Shown here: piece after piece, positions 34,923 to 44,696 of the stretch
How positions within the stretch are numbered: position 1 is the stretch's first letter
Layout: each line of letters begins with the position of its first letter
NCBI RefSeq assembly: GCF_017876795.1
Contig: NZ_JAGIOR010000001.1
Span: 2,134,501-2,198,500 of the forward strand
Direction of reading: 5' to 3'
Source of the DNA: Rhizobium leguminosarum
GTDB taxonomy: Bacteria; Pseudomonadota; Alphaproteobacteria; Rhizobiales; Rhizobiaceae
DNA: 64,000 nt
Notes under the pieces: model-generated
What the model saw: only the letters and a program-made list of their open reading frames with translations
Told to the model about the DNA's origin: nothing
Databases searched by the model: none
Program-made: the position numbers and the translations under genes

Positions 34923-35402
34923 ATGGTGGATAAAGAGAAGCGGCCCCCTCACATCAGGCTGGCCTTGCGCCTCCTGCATGTCTATTTCTCCTTCGCCCGC
35001 GGCATGACGATGGGTGTCAGGGCCGCGTGCTTCGATTCGGACGGTCGGATTTTCCTCGTGCGCCACAGCTATATCGGCGGTTGGCATATGCCGGGCGGCG
35101 GACTGGAGCGCAACGAGACGGTCGAAGAAGCGCTGGCGAAAGAGCTGCGCGAGGAGGGCAACCTCAGGATCATCGGCAAGCCGCGGCTGGTGCAGGTCTA
35201 TTTCAACACCGCGAACACCCGCCGGGACCATGTCGTGTTCTATCGGGCGAGCGTCGAGCAGACGGCACCGCGCCCACCGGATTGGGAGATCTCCGACAGC
35301 GGCTTCTTTTCGCTCGACAGTCTGCCCGAGGGCACGACCGAGGCGACGCATCGCCGCCTGGCCGAGCTTCGAGGCGAGCAGGAGCCCGACCACCGCTGGT
35401 GA
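34923..35402 (+). CDS. Nudix hydrolase
   Basis: 159 residues, MVDKEKRPPHIR start. The Nudix box reads GGLERNETVEEALAKELREE followed by GNL. Compared with Gx5Ex7REUxEExGU, the Arg is Lys and the late Gly is Asn, while the metal-binding Glu residues are kept. WHMPGGG precedes it. Substrate unknown. A family A repeat follows 37 bases after the stop. Confidence 0.85.
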   Translation: MVDKEKRPPHIRLALRLLHVYFSFARGMTMGVRAACFDSDGRIFLVRHSYIGGWHMPGGGLERNETVEEALAKELREEGNLRIIGKPRLVQVYFNTANTRRDHVVFYRASVEQTAPRPPDWEISDSGFFSLDSLPEGTTEATHRRLAELRGEQEPDHRW

Positions 35403-35438
35403 GAGGCTTCAGGCGGCGGTTAGCAGCAATTCGAAGTG

Positions 35439-35492
35439 CTAGCGCATGATGCCGAAAAGTGTGAGCGGTTTTCGGGCGACATCCTGTTCTAG
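35439..35492. repeat. RIME-like palindrome, family A (reverse orientation)
   Basis: Holds GCATGATGCCGAAAAGTGTG and GGTTTTCGGGCG, the reverse complement of the core in the 61814-61863 copy. The outer arm has changed to CATCCTGTTCT. The TAG stop of the hydroquinone reductase gene (35489-35491) lies within it. Confidence 0.75.
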
Positions 35493-36499
35493 AGCGTCCT
35501 TTGCGCGTCTGAAAAGACGCGCGGCGCAGTCGCGCGGCCATGCGGGCTGTCGAGATCAAGCGCGGGGCCGACGGGAACGATGCCAGTCGGGTTGATCGTC
35601 TTGTGGCTGCGATAATAGTGTTCTTTGATGTGCTTCAGGTTCACCGTTTCGGCAATGCCGGCCGTCTGGTAGAGATCGCGGAGGTAGCCCGACAGATTTC
35701 GATAATCGGCGATCCGGCGGATGTTGCATTTGAAATGGCCGACATAGACGGGGTCGAAGCGCACCAGGGTCGTAAACAGGCGCCAGTCGGCCTCGGTCTG
35801 CCTGTTGCCGAACAGGTAGCGGCTGTTGCCGAGGCGGTCGTCGAGCATGTCGAGGGTTTCGAACAGTTTGCCGACGTTTTCCTGATAGGCTTCCTGAGTG
35901 GTGGCAAAGCCCGCCTTGTAGACACCATTGTTGACGGTGTCGTAGACGGTGGCGTTCAGCGCATCGATTTCGGAGCGAAGGTCCTCGGGATAAAAATCTG
36001 CCTTCGAGCCGGTCAGTCTGTCGAAGGCGCTGTTGAACATACGGATGATCTCGGCGGATTCGTTGTTGACGATCGTGGCGGTCTTCTTGTCCCAGAGCAC
36101 GGGAACGGTGACACGGCCGGAATAGTGGGGATCGGCCTTGCGGTAGATCTGCCAGAGGGTGTCGGCGCCGAAGAGTTGGTCGCCGGTGGCGCCGTCGCCG
36201 ACCTTGAATTCCCAGCCGTTCTCGAGCATCAGCGGATCGACGACGGAGACTGAAATCGGATCCTCCAGCTTCTTCAGCTTGCGGAAGATCAGCGTGCGGT
36301 GCGCCCAGGGACAGGCAAGCGAGACATAGAGATGGTAACGCCCGGCTTCGGCCTTGAAGCCGCCGCTGCCGGAAGGGCCGGCCTCACCGTCCGATGTCAC
36401 CCAGTTGCGGAACTGCGAGGGCTGCCGCTTGAATTGGCCCTTGCTTTCCTTGGTGTCGTACCAGATGTCATGCCAGACGCCATCCACCAGCATTCCCAT
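35489..36499 (-). CDS. Glutathionyl-hydroquinone reductase (Xi-class GST)
   Basis: 336 residues. SLACPWAHR has the catalytic Cys of S-glutathionyl-(chloro)hydroquinone reductases, and the C-terminal helical domain has the family stretch FGNRQTEADWRLFTTLVRFDPVYVGHFKCN. It reduces glutathionylated hydroquinones. Several in-frame Met codons exist; MGMLVDGVWHD (36499) is chosen because AAAGGA lies at a workable distance, whereas ATG 36508 is too close to it. The stop codon lies in a RIME-like repeat. Confidence 0.92.
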   Translation of the reverse strand: MGMLVDGVWHDIWYDTKESKGQFKRQPSQFRNWVTSDGEAGPSGSGGFKAEAGRYHLYVSLACPWAHRTLIFRKLKKLEDPISVSVVDPLMLENGWEFKVGDGATGDQLFGADTLWQIYRKADPHYSGRVTVPVLWDKKTATIVNNESAEIIRMFNSAFDRLTGSKADFYPEDLRSEIDALNATVYDTVNNGVYKAGFATTQEAYQENVGKLFETLDMLDDRLGNSRYLFGNRQTEADWRLFTTLVRFDPVYVGHFKCNIRRIADYRNLSGYLRDLYQTAGIAETVNLKHIKEHYYRSHKTINPTGIVPVGPALDLDSPHGRATAPRVFSDAQRTL

Positions 36500-36790
36500 G
36501 ATCTTCATTTCCTTTGGTTGCGTGTCGGGGTCGAAGTTAGCTGAGATAGCGGGGCTTTGCAGGCGGTAAAGGTTGAACAGTGTGTCACGCGGTTTGGGCA
36601 GTGCATATTTCCGAGCGCAGAAGCCTGCATTTTGCGTTGGACGGCGGAAATTTTTCCTGCTATCGGCCACTTCACGATTTTAGGATCACTGCCTGATGTT
36701 CATTTCCAGAAACCCGCGACGACGCTGATGCTCCCGAACGCCCAAGGCGTGTTCGAGACCCATCAATCTGTCCATCTGGTTTCTGTCATC

Positions 36791-37291
36791 ATGTACAAGC
36801 ACGATCTCGTCTACCTCACCGAAGACGCGTCCCATGACGCCGCCATCGAACACATCAACGAAGAAGCTTTCGGTCCGGGCCGCTTCACGCGCGCTGCCGC
36901 GCGCATCCGTGAGCAGGGGCCGCATGATCTGTCGCTCTCCTTCATCTGCACCGACAATGGCGAGACGATCGCCTCGGTGCGCATGACGCCGGTGCTGGCC
37001 GGCACGGTGAAGGGTCATCTTCTCGGCCCGCTTGCCGTCCGTCCCTCCCATAAGAACCAGGGCATCGGTCGCGAACTGGTGCGGATCGCGGTGGAGGCGG
37101 CAAGACGCAAGGGTTCGGAAGCCGTGATCCTCGTCGGCGATCCACCCTATTACGGCCCGCTCGGCTTCGAGAAGGTCACCTACAACGCACTTTCCTTTCC
37201 AGGACCCGTCGATCCCGGCCGTGTGCTCGTCGTTCCGATCGCCGAGGGCGTGCACGAACGGCTGAAGGGCACAATTGCCTGGCATGGATGA
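36791..37291 (+). CDS. GNAT family N-acetyltransferase (YhbS-like)
   Basis: 166 residues from MYKHDLVYLTEDASH. GPLAVRPSHKNQGIGRELVR is the acetyl-CoA motif A (Q/R-x-x-G-x-G/A), followed by GDPPYYGPLGFEKV. Acceptor unknown. The frame is open back to 36557 with other Met codons (36728), but the stretch before 36791 does not look like this family. It ends one base before the convergent GNAT gene ends. Confidence 0.8.
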   Translation: MYKHDLVYLTEDASHDAAIEHINEEAFGPGRFTRAAARIREQGPHDLSLSFICTDNGETIASVRMTPVLAGTVKGHLLGPLAVRPSHKNQGIGRELVRIAVEAARRKGSEAVILVGDPPYYGPLGFEKVTYNALSFPGPVDPGRVLVVPIAEGVHERLKGTIAWHG

Positions 37292-37708
37292 TTAGAGGGT
37301 TTTCCGGAGGAAGCTGCGGGTACGGCCTTGCGGGAAATCCTCGAGCTCGCCGAAGACCTCATAACCCTGACGCAAATAGGCACGCAGAGCCAGCGGGCTG
37401 AAGGTGTCGATCCAGGCGCCGCGGCAGCCGCGCGCCTTGGCCTCTTCTTCCGCCTTTGCGAGGATCTTGCCGGCGAGACCGGTGCCGCGCAGCGTGTCGG
37501 GAATATAGAGCATCTGGGTGAAGAGCCAGCCCCAGGCGGTGAAGCCCGACAGGCCGCCGCTCACTTTGCCGTCGGTATCGCGGATGAGAACGGTGAGCGG
37601 CCGGCGATCGGAGGGGCCGACATCACTGGCGTTGAAGGCCAAGAGCGCATCGGTGATCCCCGCCAGTTCCTCCGGCGAGGGTGAAGCGGTCAGCTCGAAT
37701 TCCGGCAT
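37292..37708 (-). CDS. GNAT family N-acetyltransferase
   Basis: 138 residues, MPEFELTASPSPEELAG. LYIPDTLRGTGLAGKILAKAEEEAKARGC is motif A, and IDTFSPLALRAYLRQGYEVFGELEDFPQG is the typical C-terminus of a small GNAT group. It begins four bases after the upstream large membrane protein gene stops, so it is the last gene of the moxR operon. Its stop abuts the stop of the convergent GNAT gene with no base between. Acceptor unknown. Confidence 0.85.
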   Translation of the reverse strand: MPEFELTASPSPEELAGITDALLAFNASDVGPSDRRPLTVLIRDTDGKVSGGLSGFTAWGWLFTQMLYIPDTLRGTGLAGKILAKAEEEAKARGCRGAWIDTFSPLALRAYLRQGYEVFGELEDFPQGRTRSFLRKTL

Positions 37709-37712
37709 GAGA

Positions 37713-39782
37713 TTATCGCCCTTCGCGCCACCACATGGTTCCGAAGGCGAGCAGCAGGATGCCGACGCCGGCAAAACCGGCAAAAAGCGGCAGCGTGTTG
37801 ATGCCCTTCAAGACCGTCTCGCTGGTCATGCGGATCATCATGCGATCGTTGTCGGCGACGCGGACCTGGCCGCGCACCGGCAGGATCGGCGGGACGGTGA
37901 TCCTGCCATTTTCGCTGGAGACGCGGGTGACGAGACCCTTGCTTCTGTCGGCGACCGGCTTCAGCACATCGGTCGTCGAGATCATCGCCTTGAATTCAGG
38001 TGCGTCGACGGCGCCGATATGGACGAGCGTCGACAGCTTGCCGTTGCGGATTTCGAAGAGGCCAATTTCGTCCATCCTCTTCTCGGCCTTGTAGAGCCCC
38101 GGTTCGGATTGGGTGAGCGGCAGGGTTTCAGTCTTGCCTGAGGGGTAACGCACGGTGGCGTTGCCCGGATTGTCGCCGATCGTCTGGCGAGTGACCTCAA
38201 GTGTCCGGCCGGAGGCGCGCGCCGTCAGCGCTTCTTCCTCGAGCGCCGGCTCCTTCATCAGCCAATGGGCGATACGGCGATAGAGCGAAACGTTCGGACC
38301 GCCGCCTTCGAAGCCGCGTGCCCAGAGCCAGCCCTGATCGGAAAGCAGCATGGCGACGCGGCCCTGTCCGGCGCGGTTCAGCACCAGCAGCGGGTGGTTG
38401 TCGGCACCGAGCATGATCGTCTCCCCCTGCGGCCGGTCGACATCGACGCTACGGAACCAGCGGCCCCAATGCGGCGGATCCTCGCCCGAGCCGTCCAGGC
38501 CGCGGGTGACGGGATGCTTGCGGCCTTCTTCGGAGAGGCGGGGATAGAAGGCCTTCTCGATCATCTCGCCGGTGGGCGTTGCGGGCAGGACCGAGGAAAG
38601 GGGCGTCAGGGCGATGGAATCCGGGCCGGCATGCTCGGGACCGGCTGCGATCAGCAGCGCGCCGCCGTTTTCGACATATTGCGCGATGTAATCGTAATAG
38701 AGCAGCGGCAGCACGCCTCGGTGCTGGTAGCGATCGAAGATGATCAGGTCGAAATCCTTGATCTTGTCGACAAAGAGTTCGCGCGTCGGGAAGGCGATCA
38801 GCGACAGCTCGTTGATCGGCGTGCCGTCCTGCTTTTCCGGCGGGCGCAGGATGGTGAAATGGACGAGGTCGACGGAGGCATCGGATTTCAGCAGGTTGCG
38901 CCAGGCGCGCTCGCCGGCGTGCGGCTCACCGGAAACGAGAAGGACGCGGAGATTCTGGCGGATGCCGTCGATGACGTGAACGGCGCGGTTGTTGGCGGTG
39001 GTGACCTCGCCGGGGAGCGCTGCGACGGCGAATTCAAGCACGTTGCTGCCGCCGGCCGGCACCTTGAAGGAGAAGGGCGTATCCTGGCCGGGCGTCGCCT
39101 GCAGGGTGGCGATCTCGTCACCATTCAGCTTCACCGTGACATTGGCCGTGCCACCGGGGCTCGGGCCGTCGTCGAAGACGCGCAGAACGACCTGCTGCTC
39201 CTCGTTGACGATGCCGAAGCGCGGCCCCTTGATGACTTCGATGCGGCGATCGAATTCGTTGGCCTTGCCGGTCACGAGACCATGGATCGGCGCATCGAAA
39301 CCGAGCGCCTGATTGGCGGCCGGAACGTCGTGGACTTCACCGTCGGTCAGCATGATGGCGCCGCCAATGCGGGCAGGCGGGACATCGGCGATGTTGGCCG
39401 ACAGCGCGTCGAACAGGCGCGTCGACGGCACGTCGGAATTTGGGTCGCCTTCGACATCGACGAAGCGGGGCTCTATCTGGGGGAAGCGGGCGAGCTGTCC
39501 CTTCAAGGCCGCAAGCGCATCGTCGGTCATTTTGACGCGATCGGGTGTCTGCTGGCTCTGGCTTCGGTCGACGAGAACCGGGACGATCGTCGACAGCTGA
39601 TCCCTGTCCTCCTGCAGCAGCACAGGATTGGCAAGGGCGGCGAGCATGGCGAGGGCTGCCAGCGTTCTGATCCAGGCGCCGCGAATGCCGCGCCAGATCG
39701 CGAAGGCTGCGATGATGGCGCTGACGGCGGCCAGTACGGCCAGAACCGGCCAAGGCAGAAAGGGCGAAAAGTCGAAGGTCAT
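37713..39782 (-). CDS. Large membrane protein with glutamine-amidotransferase-like domain (moxR operon)
   Basis: 689 residues. Two membrane helices at the N-terminus (LAVLAAVSAIIAAFAIW and TLAALAMLAALANPVLL) and one at the C-terminus (LPLFAGFAGVGILLLAFG) bound a periplasmic region. IVPVLVDRSQS and IGGAIMLTDGEVHDVP resemble a von Willebrand A-type fold; DLIIFDRYQHRGVLPLLYYDYIAQYVENGGALLIAAG resembles a class I amidotransferase-like fold without an obvious catalytic Cys. It starts one base after the DUF4159 gene stops. This family travels with MoxR/DUF58 and its function is not established. Confidence 0.78.
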   Translation of the reverse strand: MTFDFSPFLPWPVLAVLAAVSAIIAAFAIWRGIRGAWIRTLAALAMLAALANPVLLQEDRDQLSTIVPVLVDRSQSQQTPDRVKMTDDALAALKGQLARFPQIEPRFVDVEGDPNSDVPSTRLFDALSANIADVPPARIGGAIMLTDGEVHDVPAANQALGFDAPIHGLVTGKANEFDRRIEVIKGPRFGIVNEEQQVVLRVFDDGPSPGGTANVTVKLNGDEIATLQATPGQDTPFSFKVPAGGSNVLEFAVAALPGEVTTANNRAVHVIDGIRQNLRVLLVSGEPHAGERAWRNLLKSDASVDLVHFTILRPPEKQDGTPINELSLIAFPTRELFVDKIKDFDLIIFDRYQHRGVLPLLYYDYIAQYVENGGALLIAAGPEHAGPDSIALTPLSSVLPATPTGEMIEKAFYPRLSEEGRKHPVTRGLDGSGEDPPHWGRWFRSVDVDRPQGETIMLGADNHPLLVLNRAGQGRVAMLLSDQGWLWARGFEGGGPNVSLYRRIAHWLMKEPALEEEALTARASGRTLEVTRQTIGDNPGNATVRYPSGKTETLPLTQSEPGLYKAEKRMDEIGLFEIRNGKLSTLVHIGAVDAPEFKAMISTTDVLKPVADRSKGLVTRVSSENGRITVPPILPVRGQVRVADNDRMMIRMTSETVLKGINTLPLFAGFAGVGILLLAFGTMWWREGR

Positions 39783-39783
39783 C

Positions 39784-42597
39784 TCATTGTCCTAACCGTT
39801 CGAGAAGGTCGGGAACATGGACCTGGTCGGTCTTGTAGTTGCCGGTCAGCATGTACATCATGATATTGACGCCGGCACGGTAGGCATATTCGCGCTGCGC
39901 TTCATCAGACGGCACTGTCGGCAGCATCGGCACGCCGTTGTCGTCGATTGCCCAGGCGCCGGCGAAATCATTGCCGGTGATCAGGATCGGCGAAACGCCG
40001 TCGGCCGTCGCCGCCGATTTTTCACTTGGCTCACGACCGCCCTGCCGGGCCTCGAGCCAAAGGGGGCTGCCGGTGTAGCGACCGGGAAAGCTCGACAGAA
40101 GATAGAAGGATTTCGTCAGCACGTGATCGGAGGGCACCGGTTCCAGCGGCGGAATGTCGAGATTGGCGAGGATTGCCTGCAGCCTCTGGCCGTTGGCGCT
40201 GACATTGCCGCCATTGTCCAATGCGCTGATCTGATCACGCGTATCGAAAAGCACGGTGCCGCCATTGCGCATATAGGCGTCGATCCGACTGATCGCTGCC
40301 GTCGACGGCATCGGCGCGGTTGCCGAAACCGGCCAGTAGATGATCGGATAAAAGGCGAGTTCGTCTTTGGTGAGGTCGATGCCCACGGGCGGCGACGGCT
40401 CCAGCGTCGTGCGGAAAGTCAGGAACTGGGTGAGGCCCTCGAGACCGCGCTCGGATATATCGTCCACGTCCTGTTCACCGGTGACGACGTAGGCGAGGTG
40501 CGTGTTGTCGAGCCTTTGCAGGATGAGGTCGTCGCCGGGCCGGGAGTCATCGGCATGAAGCGTGCCGGGCTGCATGAGAAAGCCGGCACTGAGCGCAATG
40601 GCGATCATCGCCGCTGAGCGGGTAGCAGGGTGTAGTCGTGAGAACGCGCCATTCATGAACAGGACGACCAGGCTATCGGCCAGCAGCAGCAGAAAGGCTG
40701 CGAGAAAAAGCGCGGGCTTTGCCGACCAGCTTTCGCCGCCGATCAGGCCTTCGCGCACGGCATTGGTCCCCGTTGTGTCGAGCGGCGTCAGTTCGGCGTT
40801 CTCGGGCAGGACGTTCAGGGAGGTGAAACCATCTTCCGAACCGTAGAGCCCGGGCGGGTTGTCGAAGTTCGCCGTCGGTTCGGCTCCGGCCTGTGGAATG
40901 AGCGGCCGCGCTGAACCCGTCTCGGAGACGAGCGTGCCCTTGGCCGTCAGCATACGGAATGGCGGCAGGGTCTCGGAGACACGCGCATTGCCGCGCGCCT
41001 CCGATGTCACGCCGCCCGAGCGCGATATCTGCAGGAGGTGGCGCAGCATGTCGACGAAAGTCCCCGAGATCGGCAGATCGGACCACGTCGCTTCCGCAGT
41101 GACATGAAACAGGACGATCTGGCCGGAGGCGAGCTGTTTCATCGTGACGAGCGGCGTGCCGTCAGCCAGGCTCGCCCAAGTTCTTTCGGCAAGATCAGGC
41201 GTCGGTTCGGCAAGCACCTGCCGCTTGACGACGACATCGGCGGGACGCGCTATGCCGGCGAAAGGCCCGAAACTCGGAAACTCGGCAAGTGACTGCGGCT
41301 CGCTCCAGGACAATGTGCCGCCCAGCGCCCGTTCTCCCTGCCGCAAGATGACAGGGATCAGCGGATCGTCCGCAGGGGCAGCGGCCATGCGCGGACCGGC
41401 GAAACGCAGGAGCATACCGCCATTCGAAATCCAACGCGTCAGAGGTTCGTAGGTGTCCTCCGGCAGACGGCCGATATCGGCCATGATGATGACGGAGGGG
41501 TTGCTGGCGAGAAGTTTCGGAATGGCGATCGAAAGATCGGAATCGGCCGGTTGGATCAGATCCGCGTAGGGCTGCAGCGCCCGCTGGATATAATAGAGCG
41601 GCGAGAGCAGCGGTTGAAACTCATCCCCTCCTGCACCGGACAGCAAGACGACGCGGCGGCGCTTGAATGCGTCGTCGAGAAGGTGGACGGCACCAGCTGT
41701 CGCGCCGTTATCGACGCTGACGCGCGCGAAATCGTTGCGCATCTCGAAGGGTGCGGTGATCGAACTCGTCGCGACGCTCTGGCCGGGGGCGAACTCCACC
41801 CTGCCGTTGGCGATCGAGCGGCCTTGGGTATCGACGGCATTCAGCGCCACCGATGCGGCATGCGAACTGTTGAGCCGTGTGACCTTGACGGTCATGGCAT
41901 CAGCCGCATTGTTGGCTGCGGTAATCGCGACCGTCCGTGCGGCATCGCCCTCGATCAGGCGGAGATCGGCGGGCTGGAGTTCGGCGAGCCTGCGCACCGT
42001 CGCGTCGTCTGGTTTGGCGGCGGCGCCGTCGGCCAGGAAGGCGAGGGTGCCGGGCTTCGCGCCGTTCAGGGCTGCGCGCAGCGCCTGGAAGGCGCGCTCG
42101 CGGTCCGGCACCAGCGGTCTGGGTTCGGCGGCGCGCAGCTTGTCGCGGGCGGCAGCTGCGCTACCTGGCACGGCGTTGTTGGTCGGATCGGCGGTGAAGG
42201 CAATCGACACAGGTGTGCCGGCGGATTCGGCGTCGTCTATCAGCGCGTCGGCAGTCTGAATGCGGCGCTCCCAGTCGGGTGCCGCCGCCCAGCTGTTGTC
42301 GACGAAGAGGACGAGCGGGCCGCCGGATGCCAGCGAACTGGTGCGCGGATTGAAGACCGGATCGGCGATTGCAAGAATGACTGTGGCGGCGAGCAGCATG
42401 CGCAGCAGCGTCAGCCACCAGGGGCTCTGCGCCGGCGTCTCCTCGCGCTTCAACACGGAGGCGAGGATCTTCAGCGGCGGGAAGACCTCGGTCTTCGGAC
42501 GTGGGGGCGTCAGCCGCAGCAGCCACCAGATGAGGGGGAGGGCGACGAGCGCGCCGAGAATGGCGGGAAAGGCGAACGCGAAGGGAAGGGCGGTCAT
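39784..42597 (-). CDS. BatA-like N-terminal plus DUF4159 membrane protein
   Basis: 937 residues. The first 90 residues are the aerotolerance-regulator BatA N-terminal type (FAFPAILGALVALPLIWWLLRLTPP and a second helix near 65-80). A long periplasmic part follows with ADIGRLPEDTYEPLTRWISNGGMLLRF. A middle helix pair (LFLAAFLLLLADSLVVLFM and MIAIALSAGFLMQ) comes before the C-terminal DUF4159 (about 720-937; LAYVVTGEQDVDDIS, YPIIYWPVS, RNGGTVLFDTRD). It overlaps the DUF58 gene by four bases. The role is probably envelope-related and tied to the MoxR chaperone; this is inference. Confidence 0.82.
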   Translation of the reverse strand: MTALPFAFAFPAILGALVALPLIWWLLRLTPPRPKTEVFPPLKILASVLKREETPAQSPWWLTLLRMLLAATVILAIADPVFNPRTSSLASGGPLVLFVDNSWAAAPDWERRIQTADALIDDAESAGTPVSIAFTADPTNNAVPGSAAAARDKLRAAEPRPLVPDRERAFQALRAALNGAKPGTLAFLADGAAAKPDDATVRRLAELQPADLRLIEGDAARTVAITAANNAADAMTVKVTRLNSSHAASVALNAVDTQGRSIANGRVEFAPGQSVATSSITAPFEMRNDFARVSVDNGATAGAVHLLDDAFKRRRVVLLSGAGGDEFQPLLSPLYYIQRALQPYADLIQPADSDLSIAIPKLLASNPSVIIMADIGRLPEDTYEPLTRWISNGGMLLRFAGPRMAAAPADDPLIPVILRQGERALGGTLSWSEPQSLAEFPSFGPFAGIARPADVVVKRQVLAEPTPDLAERTWASLADGTPLVTMKQLASGQIVLFHVTAEATWSDLPISGTFVDMLRHLLQISRSGGVTSEARGNARVSETLPPFRMLTAKGTLVSETGSARPLIPQAGAEPTANFDNPPGLYGSEDGFTSLNVLPENAELTPLDTTGTNAVREGLIGGESWSAKPALFLAAFLLLLADSLVVLFMNGAFSRLHPATRSAAMIAIALSAGFLMQPGTLHADDSRPGDDLILQRLDNTHLAYVVTGEQDVDDISERGLEGLTQFLTFRTTLEPSPPVGIDLTKDELAFYPIIYWPVSATAPMPSTAAISRIDAYMRNGGTVLFDTRDQISALDNGGNVSANGQRLQAILANLDIPPLEPVPSDHVLTKSFYLLSSFPGRYTGSPLWLEARQGGREPSEKSAATADGVSPILITGNDFAGAWAIDDNGVPMLPTVPSDEAQREYAYRAGVNIMMYMLTGNYKTDQVHVPDLLERLGQ

Positions 42598-43514
42598 AGC
42601 TGCCCTCCATGCGTTGCCTTGGCCGGCATGCCGGACAGGTACATGTGCACCGCAACCAGCGCCTCCGACGCCAGATGATCGGTGCGGTGGGTCGCAAAGG
42701 TCCAGCCGAGATGGCGCAGCGACTGGCCGAGGCTGTCCCTGCGGGCGAGGTAGGCGTTGCGATAGGCTTCGCGGATGTGCTCGGCACGGCCGGAGATAAG
42801 CTTGGCGCCGCTCTCCGGATCGATGAACTCGGTGCGGCCGCTATAAGGGAATATCTCCTCGGCGGGATCTGCGATCTCGACCACATGGCCGCGCAGGCCG
42901 CGGCGGGCCAGTGGGCCGAGCCGTTCCATGATTGCCGGCGCATCATCGAGGAAATCGCCGATGAGGACGAGGTCACTCCAGCCGCGGATCATTGCCGTTT
43001 CCGGCAGCCCGCCGGTCAGCGGCGTATGCATGAGCGCAGCCGCAAGGCGCTCGGCGGCGTTGCGGGCGGAGGCCGGTTCCATGATGCCGGGGCAGCCGAT
43101 GCGCTCGCCGGAGCGGGCAAGGATTTCGGCCAGCGCCAGCATGACCACCAGCGCGCGGCTTTCCTTGGAGACGCTGCCATAGCTCGACTTGTACATCATC
43201 GAGGGCGACATGTCGCACCAGAGCCAGATCGTGTGGGCCGCCTCCCATTCGCGCTCGCGCACATAGGTATGGTCGTCGCGGGCAGAGCGACGCCAATCGA
43301 TGCGTGACAGGCTTTCGCCCTCGGCATAGGGACGGAACTGCCAGAAATTCTCGCCGATGCCGCGCTTGCGGCGGCCATGCCAGCCGGCGATCACCGTGTT
43401 GGCGATGCGCTTGGCTTCCACCAGGCAGTCCGGCACCAGGGCGGCCCGCTGCCTGGCGCGGGAAAGGGCATCGCTGCCGGGTGTCGGGTTGACGATCTGT
43501 CCGATAGATGCCAC
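42594..43514 (-). CDS. DUF58 family protein (MoxR partner)
   Basis: 306 residues. RKRGIGENFWQFRPYAEGESLSRIDWRRSARDD is the DUF58 core, followed by a VWA-like stretch (LWCDMSPSMMYKS, a DxSxS MIDAS motif). DUF58 proteins nearly always accompany MoxR ATPases and are thought to be client or adaptor proteins. It begins 13 bases after moxR stops and overlaps the next gene by four bases. Confidence 0.9.
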   Translation of the reverse strand: MASIGQIVNPTPGSDALSRARQRAALVPDCLVEAKRIANTVIAGWHGRRKRGIGENFWQFRPYAEGESLSRIDWRRSARDDHTYVREREWEAAHTIWLWCDMSPSMMYKSSYGSVSKESRALVVMLALAEILARSGERIGCPGIMEPASARNAAERLAAALMHTPLTGGLPETAMIRGWSDLVLIGDFLDDAPAIMERLGPLARRGLRGHVVEIADPAEEIFPYSGRTEFIDPESGAKLISGRAEHIREAYRNAYLARRDSLGQSLRHLGWTFATHRTDHLASEALVAVHMYLSGMPAKATHGGQL

Positions 43515-43527
43515 GCGTCCGGCTTCC

Positions 43528-44538
43528 TTATCCCTTTGCCTGCTTGACCAGTCCGGCGATGACGTCGCGCACCGACATGCCTTCGGCGCGGGCAGCGAAA
43601 GTCAACGCCATGCGGTGCTGGAGAATGGGTTCGGCGAGCGCAAAGATATCGTCGAGCGAGGGCGCGAGACGACCTTCGTAGAGCGCCCGGGCGCGGGCGC
43701 AGAGCATCATCGCCTGGCCGGCGCGAGGGCCCGGACCCCAGGCGACGTTCTTGTCGGTCGCGGCATTGCCCTGTCCGGGACGGGCAGAACGCACCAGCGC
43801 CAGGATGGCATCGACGACTGTGTCGCTTACCGGCATCTGACGCACCAGGGCCTGAATTTCGATTAGCCGCTGCGCGTTAATGACGGCTTCCGGCCGGGTT
43901 TCTCCTAAGCCCGTCGTCTCGAGCAGGATCTGGCGCTCGGCGGCGAGTTCGGGATAGTTGACGTCGACCTGCAGGAGGAAGCGGTCGAGCTGGGCTTCGG
44001 GCAGGGGATAGGTGCCTTCCTGCTCGAGCGGGTTCTGGGTGGCGAGCACATGGAAGGGCGCCGGTAGGTCATAGCGCTGGCCGGCGATGGTGATGTGATA
44101 TTCCTGCATCGATTGCAGAAGGGCCGACTGGGTCCGCGGCGAGGCGCGGTTGATCTCGTCGGCCATCAGCAGCTGAGCGAAAACAGGGCCCTTGACGAAG
44201 CGGAAAGAGCGGCGTCCACTGTCGTCCTGGTCCATCACCTCGGATCCGAGAATATCCGAGGGCATCAGGTCCGGCGTGAACTGAATGCGGTTGGCGGCGA
44301 GGCCGAGCACTTCGCCGAGCGTCGTCACCAGTCTGGTCTTGGCAAGGCCGGGAACGCCGACGAGCAGAGTATGACCGCCTGACAGCACGGCGAGAATGGT
44401 GTTCTCGACGACGCTTTCCTGACCGAAGATCACCTTCGAGACTTCTCCGCGGATGGCGGCGATATCGGAGAGCGCCTTTTCGGCAGCGGCGACGATCGCC
44501 TTTTCATCGAGGCTGGCTTCGGTCTTCATCATACCCAT
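43528..44538 (-). CDS. moxR: MoxR family AAA+ ATPase
   Basis: 336 residues. Walker A is [11 protein letters not shown] (about 67-77), Walker [23 protein letters not shown], sensor 1 [24 protein letters not shown], and [14 protein letters not shown] is the sensor 2 region. MoxR ATPases act as chaperones for VWA-type partners. Start MGMMKTEAS at 44538 is six bases after GGAG; the nearer ATG at 44544 directly abuts it. It is the first gene of a five-gene operon with DUF58, DUF4159, the amidotransferase-like protein and a GNAT. Confidence 0.92.
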   Translation of the reverse strand: MGMMKTEASLDEKAIVAAAEKALSDIAAIRGEVSKVIFGQESVVENTILAVLSGGHTLLVGVPGLAKTRLVTTLGEVLGLAANRIQFTPDLMPSDILGSEVMDQDDSGRRSFRFVKGPVFAQLLMADEINRASPRTQSALLQSMQEYHITIAGQRYDLPAPFHVLATQNPLEQEGTYPLPEAQLDRFLLQVDVNYPELAAERQILLETTGLGETRPEAVINAQRLIEIQALVRQMPVSDTVVDAILALVRSARPGQGNAATDKNVAWGPGPRAGQAMMLCARARALYEGRLAPSLDDIFALAEPILQHRMALTFAARAEGMSVRDVIAGLVKQAKG

Positions 44539-44696
44539 GGGCATCTCCAACGGCTGAAATCATTCGGCAGCGAATCGGCGGACTTATACATGTGCCTCAT
44601 ACCCGATAGAGTTATGGAGATGTGACGGGCTGACAAGTTCGTTGCGAATGACTATCTCGTGACATCACTTCGTTAAGGACAAACCGGGACGGAAGA

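Noticed and set aside
38265..39863. 532-codon plus-strand frame opposite the amidotransferase-like gene
   Set aside because: Shadow of the coupled moxR operon; its translation is low-complexity Gly/Asp/Arg.
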